Below are positions 19,938 to 27,686 of a DNA stretch of 27,686 nt, piece after piece. The notes under the pieces were generated by a model. The model worked only from the letters and a program-made list of their open reading frames with translations, ran no database searches and was not told the origin of the DNA. The position numbers were made by a program, and so were the translations under genes. The stretch is from assembly GCA_020747015.1 (NCBI GenBank), contig JAGTJM010000137.1, positions 1 to 27,686 of the forward strand. Direction: 5' to 3'. This DNA comes from Pyrenochaeta sp. MPI-SDFR-AT-0127 (taxonomy: Eukaryota; Ascomycota; Dothideomycetes; Pleosporales; Cucurbitariaceae). How positions within the stretch are numbered: the first letter of the stretch is position 1; the number at the start of each line of letters is the position of its first letter.

Positions 19938-21609
19938 CTAGAATGGCCTCGCAATCACCGTAATATGGACCGTCTGCGTAGCCCTCATCCCTCCTGTTGG
20001 TTCTGCTCTTCTATCCTTCCAATACTGACTCTGAGCTGGCTTAGCGGTTCGCGTGATATATTTTGTCGCCGTGACGACACGTGGAACCACGACAGTAGTA
20101 GGCTCGCACTCTTCCTCTGGGTCCGCAATATGGTTTATAATGGTTGGAGCCTCGTTACTCTCCTCGGTCACTGTGACGGTTGCACCAGAGACTGTCAGTG
20201 TGGTGGTGTGGTCTTGATGTTCGACAGACACAGAAGTCAGCGTAGAAGTTACGGTTGGACCTGGTACGGTTTGCGTGCTTGTATGGTCCTGATGTTCAAT
20301 GGACACAGAAGTTGAGGTGACCGTGGTGGAATACGAGGTGAGGGTAGATGTGTATGTGGACCAGTGATCTTGATGCTCGATGCTGACCGAAGTCACCGTT
20401 GATGTCGACACCAATTCCACTGTCTCTGTAGTAGTTGTCGGGACCTGGACTGTAGATAATGTGGCTGCCTGAATAGTAATGGTACTCGTTGTCGGAATCT
20501 GTTCAGTCGAGGTTGATACCGAGAAAACGGTAACCGTAGTATGAGTATCAACAGGCTTGACATTCGCTCTCTTCCGGTAGCCTAGAATACTTATTAGCCA
20601 TGTGATGGAAGAGTGTTAATGCCAAGGCAGACTGACCATTAGAGCCTCTGACTGCCTTCTTGAACGAAGTACCCGCAATATTCAAAGTGGGGCCCTGGTT
20701 TGTAGCCAGCGACTCTTTGACCTCGCGAGTGTGCAATGAACACTCGAAGGCCTCGATAGTCTTGGGAGTACTGCAGTCCGTGCAAGAGGGATCACGTTGT
20801 ACATAAATGTTAAAGCCTTTACACTCAGTGTTCTGGGTACAGACAGTGGCACATTGATCAGGATTGTATGATGCCAGGATCAAGCGGCTGTATAGTGAAA
20901 ATCTATCGTCGACGGTAGCGTTTCTGTCTTGGAAGATTTCCTCATAATCGTTGGGAACCTCTGCGTCTAGGGCAAGGATCGAGTAACGAATTGTAGTGAC
21001 AAATTCATACAGGTCGTCATCCTGAGAATTATCGACCGGCTTCTCGACGGGACCGTTGCTCGGCTCATCATCAGAATCCGTGTCCGAGTCGGTATCCGTA
21101 CCAGAGTCGGTATCAGTCTCTGTATCACTCTTTACGCCGGGGGCCTTCGAGTTGTCGAACGACTCAATGATTCCCTTGATGTCTGGACTTGTATCCGAAT
21201 GTGATTTTATGGTACTATCCACGCCACCGAACAGGCTGCTACTGCTATTAGTCTTTACAAAATATACAGCCCCATTCTGAGCGTGTCCATTTCGATGCAC
21301 CGAGACATGGCTAGAGGAAGTGGGTTTAAGACGCTCGAGGACAGGAATGGTTACACCAAGCCCAACCACCATCAGGAGGAGGATGATTACTTTCATATTG
21401 AATAAGATTGGAACAGAGAAGGGGAATAAGCAGGCAACTGATGGAGACCAAATCTGGCAACTAGTCAAAACCAAAGGCAATAAAAAGATAAAAAACTTAC
21501 ATACCCAAGGCCAGTAAGGAGGGTCCCCGGGTCCCTTTAAATACCTCGAGGCTCGGTTGGTAGGACCATGGCTGACGACAGCTCCTTCGTTGTTTCTGAG
21601 AAATGCCAT
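19938..21609 (-). CDS. Membrane-anchored PAN/Apple-like protein with Asp/Ser run and Ser/Thr-rich repeat tail
   Basis: Exons 21609-20637 and 20581-19938 join over a 55-bp intron (GTCAGT...GGCTAATAAGTATTCTAG) into 538 codons. A second candidate intron, 21504-21454 (GTATGTAAG...GTTGCCAG, 51 bp), is a stopless multiple of three, so splicing it changes the protein by only 17 residues (521 aa). Order: short cytosolic-looking N-terminus; hydrophobic segments about 21510-21340, with an alternative start Met at 21396 (M-K-V-I-I-L-L-L-M); acidic Ser/Asp/Thr run about 21130-21062; PAN-like Cys region about 20910-20720 (P-D-Q-C-A-T-V-C; C-K-G-F-N-I-Y), a fold seen in many fungal surface proteins; then a Ser/Thr/Val tail with three V-S-[IV]-E-H-Q-D-H repeats (20215, 20290, 20371). 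This suits a cell-surface or wall protein, O-mannosylated in the tail; function is inference. Confidence 0.75.
20213..20420 (-). repeat. In-frame minisatellite coding V-S-[IV]-E-H-Q-D-H units
   Basis: Three copies of a TGATGTTC/TGATGCTC-centred unit start at 20215, 20290 and 20371 (spacing 75 and 81 bp, both multiples of three). They code for 25-27-residue repeats in the Ser/Thr tail and could vary in copy number between strains. Confidence 0.75.
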
Positions 21610-22772
21610 TGTGGCCTAGAGGACAATATAAGTCCCAACGCTCCTTGGGTGGATCACTTTCCCATTCTTAAAAGTGGAGTTGTTTTCCACTTTCAAGCAT
21701 TGTTGGTAGCGCCTGATTCGATATTCAGATAGCTGAACATACACAGTAGTACTAGCCAAGGACCTTTCAAGCGGGCTAATTAACCAAATTCAAGACGAAT
21801 CGAGAGTCCACATCCCACAGTCGACTTGTTCTACTATTGACAGGTCGCTTTTCTTGCAAAACCAAAGTTCGAATCCTTATCGTCAAGCAGACTGCCTCAA
21901 ATCCAGGAAGTTCGCTTCGAATCAAGGTGGCATCAAGAGAAGATTCCGACATGGATCCATGAGGACCTTTACAGAGCAATTGGAACGTCCATAATAGAGG
22001 CACCTTGGTCTGCTGAGTGAGCTTTATGCCCTCTTTCCAATGAAGATGACTGGTGCCGAGATTATGTTTCTGTGTCCCCGACCCACCCGTTTCGGATGAT
22101 TAATGGGCCCAACAGCATCGTTTGGTGTGGAGTGCATCCACACGATCAATCATCAACGTTGACGGTAAATCGTGATCTCCACAACGAAAAACCGCGAAGA
22201 AGGAAGCAACTACAGCAGAACGGATGAGAATTCGAGGAGGAGGAAAGACGAGCGAGTTTAAAGAGATCGATTACTGAATCTGCTAGGGTACTGCTAGTAC
22301 ATTGAAAGCGGGAGGTGTGGGGATGATGGAGATTTTGCTAACTGCTTAAAAGTCACTAATGTGGATCGCCAATAGGCATTTATTGTATGGAAGCAGAGAA
22401 GAGCACATCGGACTCCCGAACTTGGCAAATCCCATCAGGCAGGCACGAAGAGTTGGTAGGCCCCCCCACATTGTTATTGAAATATAGAGTCCCACCGTCT
22501 AGATCAGACCAATATTTCTATTCCGAATATATATGCCTACGATTGCGCCAACAAAACTGGAATAATAAGCTTTCATTGAACGTTTGGGGGGGTATGCTGG
22601 TGCGATCAACAGAAGCCAAAAAGAACGAAAACAGCACATATCAGCACGCTACTCATTTATCATCCTCAATTCCGTTGCTTCCACACGCCTAGTCATTATC
22701 CAGCACTATATTATCTTCGCGAAGTATGTCGCGCAGAAGAACTTTTTACACGTATCCATGCAAGATGATGTT
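21610..22772. other. Intergenic region (promoter of PAN-like gene, 3' region of Hsp70-like gene)
   Basis: About 1.16 kb. Frames at 22387-22692 and 22584-22937 are short, overlap the Hsp70-like gene's end and lack protein features. No tRNA: a TTCGAATCC word at 21869 is not inside a cloverleaf. Confidence 0.5.
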
Positions 22773-25181
22773 TTATCTGAACCTAGCCGTGCAGCGACCC
22801 ATGACTTCACCTTGGCAAACGAGCTCGGCGTTGAATTCAGAGCCGTCGAGCGTGAGATAAATGTCGAAGTATACACGGTAGAATGTTCCTTGAGGGGTGT
22901 CCATGCGCTCGAAGTCCTTTTCGAGATTCTTCCGTGAAAGGTCGGAAGTGAGAGTGACGACTTCTTTGATACCTGTTTACGAGATTAGGACGACTATTTG
23001 CACACTTTCAATATATTAGACTTACGGGGGTCTTTGGTATATTCGGGGCAGACATCGTCGTCGCAAGCGTACAGGATATCCTCATACATGAGGGTTGCAC
23101 CGGGCGCGACTTGTCGGAAAAATGAAACCTTGACTGGCTCGCCAATCTTGACTCTTTGCCCCTTTTGTACGAAGATCTGGCGGGTGTATTTGCATCGGTC
23201 CTTCCCATCCAAGGATGGTACACGGTATTGTTCAGGGTGGTGACCCTCCTTGAACGGCTGAAGAGTAGCCATGAGATAGTGTCGACGAGCCACACGGTGG
23301 GTAACAATACGCTCTGTGATACCGGCTGTCACGGCACCCTTAACAATTGCGGCAACGGAGTCCATGGGACGGACGACCTTAGACTGGAATTGCGGCGGCA
23401 CATGAAGCTTGATCTGCTGGAACAGATACTCGGAGGCACCAAAACCACCAACAACAAGGACGTTCTACTTTTGTCAGCACGTGTTCTGAATGTTCCTTCA
23501 CTAGAATTTTCCCTACCTGTAGTGCCCTGTTCTGTGCCTGAATAGCAATGATCTGATTCCTTACGAGCTCCAAGATACGGTTCACCACGGGCTCGAAGCA
23601 CTGCAGAATTTCCTCGTTTGTGAACGTCATGTAGCCCTCTTCAATGCCAGCTTCGGGGAACTCAGCCTCGATGCCGACATCAACAGCCCATTTTTGCCCG
23701 TTATTTCGGAAATCGGCTTTTATCCTGTTCTCAAAGTCCATGATGCACTTGGCGTAGACTTTTCCAGCAGTCTTGGAACCATCTGGCAGCTTCATCTTGC
23801 GAATCTTAGCACGGAGGATATTGCTGAAATTGCGGTTCAAGGCAGTGGAACCACACGAGTCGCCGGAACCTGCTGTACACTCAGCCACGGAGAATGGCTG
23901 CTCCTCTTCGACCTCGTAGGCGATCAAATCAACAGTACCACCACCGCAATCGACAATAAGAACAGCATCGTGGATCTTGAGGTTGAGAAGACCAGTCTTT
24001 GAACAGAACATGGCAGCAGCTTCGGGCTCGGTGATGAGTGTCAGCCTGTTGTCGTTTTCATCGCGAAGGAAACCAGCCTGAATGGCTGCGGCACGAGTGG
24101 CCGCCTTTCCAGCATCGTTCCAAATAGCAGGGACAGTAAGGTAGTATCGAATATTGCGCTCTTCTCGGTTGAAAACTTCTCCAAGCGTCTTCTGCAGCTG
24201 GTTGCGCATTGCTTGCCGCAAGTGGAAGAGGTAGTCGGCAGCCACATCAATTTCAGACTTGCCCGGGGGTAGAGGGGGCAAGTTGATGGGATCAATGTAT
24301 GTGTTTCCAGAGAGCATCAGCTGCAGCTTGAACCATTCGACTTTCTGGACACCAGGCTTGGGGTAGCCAGTGGGAGCCAACGCATCGGCAATATCTGGGC
24401 CCCATCCTACCACCTTCTGATACTGGTCGTAGTATAGAACAGTGGGAATCTGATGCGTTTATTAGCAGCTGCTTGTTGCATTGACGAGAGTCGCCTACCT
24501 TTTGCTTCGTCTGATTTCCTGCGCCTGGCCATTCGGTGATGATGTCTTCCTTGGCTTCGGTGTTGGTCGCAAATGCGAAGGCGACGCCGGAGAAGGTAGT
24601 GCCCTAATTGGGTTCATGTCAGCCACTGCAGCGAAGATTGCCTGCGGCGGGATAGGACTTACAAAATCGATACCAACGATTAGCTGCGCCTTGGAGCGGC
24701 CTTCGCCAGCGACCTCTGCGGGCCTGCTGCCGTATCCTGCCGGCGGTCCGTGAGCGGCAGGAGGTTGCGGAGGCTGGCCATATCCTCCCTGGCCATACTG
24801 TCCACCTGGAGGGCCCCCTTGGGGAGGATATCCAGGTGGACCTCCCTGTGGGGGGTAGCCCATGGGCTGTTGTTGCGGAGGGTAGCCAGGCGCGCCCGTG
24901 TTAATCGGCGGCAGAGGACTTGCGGGTCGGCCATGCTGCTGCGGCGGCGCACCCAGCCCGCCCGGGGGAGCGTACGTGTACGAGGGCGGGCGGCCCAGGG
25001 GGTTTTGCGGATTCATGGGGAGCGAGGAGCTGCTGGAATTGGTGGCCTGGGGTGAAAGCGAGGTCGGTCGTTGCTGGCCAGTGGGGGTGGATCCGCCTTG
25101 CGGAGACGGAGATGGATTGTGAGAGGAACTCTTTCGTTTCGAACCCACTAGGTTTTTGAAACGGGCATTCATGGAGTTCAT
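22773..25181 (-). CDS. Hsp70-like (HSPA12-type) ATPase with Pro/Gln/Gly-rich N-terminus
   Basis: Five exons: 25181-24663, 24603-24499, 24449-23517, 23464-23026, 22972-22773. Introns are 59, 49, 52 and 53 bp with GTAAGT, GTAGGC, GTAGGG and GTAAGT donors; phases close and give 731 residues ending at TAA 22775-22773. Residues 1-165 are low complexity with repeated G-Y-P-P-Q. The actin/Hsp70 ATPase fold follows: phosphate-1 motif V-G-I-D-F-G-T-T-F-S-G (split by intron 1), phosphate-2 I-V-D-C-G-G-G-T-V-D-L, adenosine motif V-L-V-V-G-G-F-G-A-S-E. The C-terminal part lacks a classical Hsp70 peptide-binding domain, as in the HSPA12-like proteins that are numerous in filamentous fungi. Likely cytosolic; client and role unknown. 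Start: first ATG of the frame. Confidence 0.88.
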
Positions 25182-26389
25182 CAGTCAGTCAGGAAGAGAA
25201 GAGGGCTGAAGATATGGGTGGGGTGCTGGCAGGTAAATTGGGAGAGCTGCTGCGGCTGACAATCGAGCTGGGCACTGTCCCAAACAGAGCAAGGCTATGG
25301 GCGTCCCCGCCGTCGAGAGGCGCAGTCCCCGGGGAATTGGATGGAACTGCTCGATGCAGGCCAGCGTCTCCGTCGACCTCGATGTGAATACCGTGCGCGC
25401 GACCAAGTCCTCGTACCTGGGGCAGGCTCAGTGACTGCGACGCTTGCAGTCGAAAAGCTCACGACGAGGGGTAAATACACAATAGCGGGTCATTGTCCGA
25501 CCGGTCAAGAATTCCACACTACCAACCCTCCCACTCCACCCTCGTGCGCTAATCGAATCGCCCCAATTCAGCCACCACGGCCCAGGATTCACGCTGTCAA
25601 TTCAAGCCGGTCCCGCGAACCCTCTCTCTGGTCCCGCAGGAATTCACCTGCGTCAGCCGTGGAGAGCAAAGCGCTCCACGTGCACCCATAACCAACTGCT
25701 CCCATCCCACAACACTTCCTCTAGGACAGCCGCCGACCTGCAGGAACTCCGGCGGCTTTGATGGCCAGCTCATTGGCAAATCGTATCGGCGGTTGGGCGC
25801 TATATGGGCTCTGCTCACCTCAGCTCTCTTTGTGCATAGCCTAACACGTCGCCGATGGCTTTTACTAAGCGAGTACTACCACTGCCATTATCGAGGGCGC
25901 AGTTCTCTGTTTTTCCTTTTGTTTCTTCCCAAGGTCAAGTGTCTCGAATCCCTCTCGTTTCTTTGTTACCACTCCAGCTGATGGGACCCCTTTGACTTCC
26001 ACCAGGCTGTGTTCGAGCCCTAACTTCAGAAACGGCGAATCACCGACCTGGACCTGAGGTGCTAGCGTTTCGTCCGTCACCCGAAGGATTGCAGAGCAGA
26101 CCTGCAATCCTTCCAGAGTCTCACAGGGACTTTCGCAAGCCATCACCAGCCGTACATTGCACTGCACAATTCAACATCTTCATTGGCCATTTTCCATGAA
26201 TATATTATTGCAAGGGCAGTTGGAGCTTGTAGACTATAGAAATGTCGAACTTTTAACACCAGCCTCGAAGAAGCCCCAGAATAGCCAGTGAAGTGTATCC
26301 CAGCCCTTGGGATATGATGCAGAAACTCGGATTCTCATCCCCTTGAACGCCAGCGCTGATAATGCAAAATAACCGGCTCCACATCAGGC
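25182..26389. other. Intergenic region (promoter of Hsp70-like gene, 3' region of TAF4)
   Basis: About 1.2 kb. It contains a pyrimidine-rich run near 25904-25930. I saw no convincing heat-shock element array. Frames at 25341-25691, 25793-25981 and 25865-26167 look like chance. Confidence 0.5.
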
Positions 26390-27686
26390 CTATCGACCTG
26401 CTGCAGCTGGTAACCTCCTGTCATACTCGACTATTTTAGGATTAATGTCTTTGTCTGTGTTCTTCAACCTTGCCAGGATTAGGGTGAGGGTCTTTTTCTC
26501 CTTTCCATCATTCTCCAGCACATGCACAAGATCCCTGATCTGTATCTTTGCACCAATATCTGTCTCCTCGATTGTGGACCCATATGTCCTCTTTCGGGCG
26601 ATTAGTCCCTTGTCTAGTTGTGGTGCTGCCGGTGTAGCAGTGCCGCTTCCCCCGGTAGTAGTCGTTTGTCGAGGCGTTGACGCGCCAGACCCTCCAGGTC
26701 CACCACCGCCGCCCATCATCCAGGAGTATTTCTTCTTCTTTCCACCTAGCGCCATACTGGCCGTTTCGTTGGCTTTGCCGAACATGACGTCGTCAGACTG
26801 GTTTTGCTTCTTTGCTGCGGCTTGGGCCTTTTTGGTTAATGGCTCTGGTAATGGTAAGGGGGCGATGAGTGCATCTGCCGGAATAGACGAGCTGCCTTGT
26901 TGTCGCTTTTGGCGTTTACGGAGTCTCTCTCTCTCCCATTTCTCATCATCTCTTACGCGCTGTTGGAGCGCAAGGGCCACGTGGTTTATGCTTTGGAATG
27001 TCCGCTGAGGTGTGGGAGGCGCCTCGGTCGGAGGAGTGGGGAGTCGTGCTGCGTTTGGTAGTTCTGTAGCTGTTAGCGTCGAAGTTGACCAAGACGCCAT
27101 CGTGAACCTACGTTTAGTCGCTATCGTTGTCGGACTGACAGCGCTATCAGGCGCCTCCCACGGCGTCCTCAAAATATTGACAGGGGCAACCAATTTTTGC
27201 TCGGCATCTTTCTCCACAACGGCAAGATCAAGCATTTGAGGTGGAATGATGCCGTGAGACGTATGCTGCCTGCCCTGACTCAAGGCAAAGGAGTCTTCAA
27301 CGATAGCTCGGATGCGGTCCTCGGCAGCCAAGGATAGAAAAGAGAGTATCTCCACGAAGGGGGCGTTTTGGTTCAGCAGACTCGCCGCTTCCAAACCTAC
27401 GATTTGCTCACCATTAGCGCCAGCCTGGGTAGTGCGCGTGATATCTCGCGGGGTCTTGTCTGGGATCTTGTCGAAGAGACCATCCACGTTAACTTGGATT
27501 CCGTGTTCATACGCGCGCTTTGCGATCCGGTGCCGGAGTACGTTGGCGGCAAGAAATGGGTCGGTTAGGGGTTGTTGGGCAGACTCGTTCAGGATACGGG
27601 CAGCCTGTTCGTGCTTCCTAAGAAGTTCCGCTTCTTGCTGTTGCTGGGACATGGACTGACTCAACGGTCCTGTGCCTTGGAACGCG
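26390..27686 (-). CDS. TAF4: TFIID subunit TAF4 (5'-partial)
   Basis: The frame is open from the window edge (27685) to TAG at 26392, so the N-terminus lies outside. Visible order: Gln-rich start, then L-L-R-K-H-E-Q-A-A-R-I-L, a helical region (E-I-L-S-F-L-S-L-A-A-E-D-R-I-R-A-I-V-E-D, about 27290-27350) that matches the TAF4 histone-fold area; a basic stretch (about 26900-26960); K-K-K-K-Y-S-W-M-M-G-G-G; and the C-terminal R-T-Y-G-S-T-I-E, I-Q-I-R-D-L-V-H-V-L-E. TAF4 pairs with TAF12 in the TFIID core and supports RNA polymerase II initiation in the nucleus. A 48-bp stopless intron is likely at 27111-27064 (GTAGGT...ACGCTAACAGCTACAG); splicing keeps frame. Intron use is the uncertain point, not the family. 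Confidence 0.8.
   Translation of the reverse strand, partial: AFQGTGPLSQSMSQQQQEAELLRKHEQAARILNESAQQPLTDPFLAANVLRHRIAKRAYEHGIQVNVDGLFDKIPDKTPRDITRTTQAGANGEQIVGLEAASLLNQNAPFVEILSFLSLAAEDRIRAIVEDSFALSQGRQHTSHGIIPPQMLDLAVVEKDAEQKLVAPVNILRTPWEAPDSAVSPTTIATKRRFTMASWSTSTLTATELPNAARLPTPPTEAPPTPQRTFQSINHVALALQQRVRDDEKWERERLRKRQKRQQGSSSIPADALIAPLPLPEPLTKKAQAAAKKQNQSDDVMFGKANETASMALGGKKKKYSWMMGGGGGPGGSGASTPRQTTTTGGSGTATPAAPQLDKGLIARKRTYGSTIEETDIGAKIQIRDLVHVLENDGKEKKTLTLILARLKNTDKDINPKIVEYDRRLPAAAGR

Noticed and set aside
21830..21900. tRNA-like B box (TTCGAATCC)
   Set aside because: The flanking bases do not form a T-arm stem and no A box or acceptor stem is found at the right distance.
22387..22937. 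Two overlapping + frames of 101 and 117 codons
   Set aside because: No recognisable features; the second overlaps the last exon of the Hsp70-like gene in antisense.
24680..25159. Several frames on both strands over the Hsp70-like N-terminus
   Set aside because: Shadows of a GC-rich, repetitive coding exon.
26445..27659. + strand frames of up to 187 codons opposite TAF4
   Set aside because: Antisense shadows; the minus strand shows TAF4 motifs.

Overview
The window looks like nuclear DNA of a filamentous ascomycete (Pezizomycotina). A Dothideomycete is my best guess, but it is only a guess. Reasons: short introns of 48-69 bp with GT..AG ends and CTAAC-like branch sites, typical fungal protein families, and a transposon block that carries the signature of repeat-induced point mutation (RIP): CA and TG are nearly absent and former CAG/CAA/TGG codons read as TAG/TAA.

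The window has two compartments. Positions 1 to about 14,443 are an AT-rich transposon graveyard. Three elements are nested in it. The oldest is a PIF/Harbinger-like DNA transposon remnant (11482-14443) with a DDE transposase on + and a second reading frame on -. A Ty3/gypsy retroelement (outer element; in this window 1-2717 and 10543-11481) ends inside it, with a 298-bp 3' LTR. Two solo LTRs of that same family also sit in the Harbinger remnant, each with a perfect 5-bp target duplication. A second Ty3/gypsy chromovirus (inner element, 2718-10542, 286-bp LTRs, duplication ATAAC) then inserted into the outer one. The degree of RIP agrees with this order: the outer element is saturated, the inner one is intermediate, and the solo LTR at 13099-13396 is nearly clean.

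The most unusual feature is a four-exon gene carried by the inner element in antisense, between the pol chromodomain and the 3' LTR (9654 to 8595, minus). It has canonical splice sites and unbroken phase, and its only stops are CAR-to-TAR changes. The outer element seems to carry an antisense frame in the same location.

From 14,444 on, the DNA is ordinary gene space: a spliced gene of unknown function next to the transposon boundary with one possible RIP stop (+), an SRR1-like protein whose 3' end is followed by degenerate ~109-bp tandem repeats (-), a small C-terminally anchored membrane protein (+), a membrane-anchored PAN-like protein with a Ser/Thr-rich repeat tail (-), an Hsp70-like (HSPA12-type) ATPase with five exons (-), and a 5'-partial TFIID subunit TAF4 (-). 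These genes do not form an obvious pathway; they look like independent housekeeping and lineage-specific genes. No tRNA, rRNA or CRISPR array was seen.
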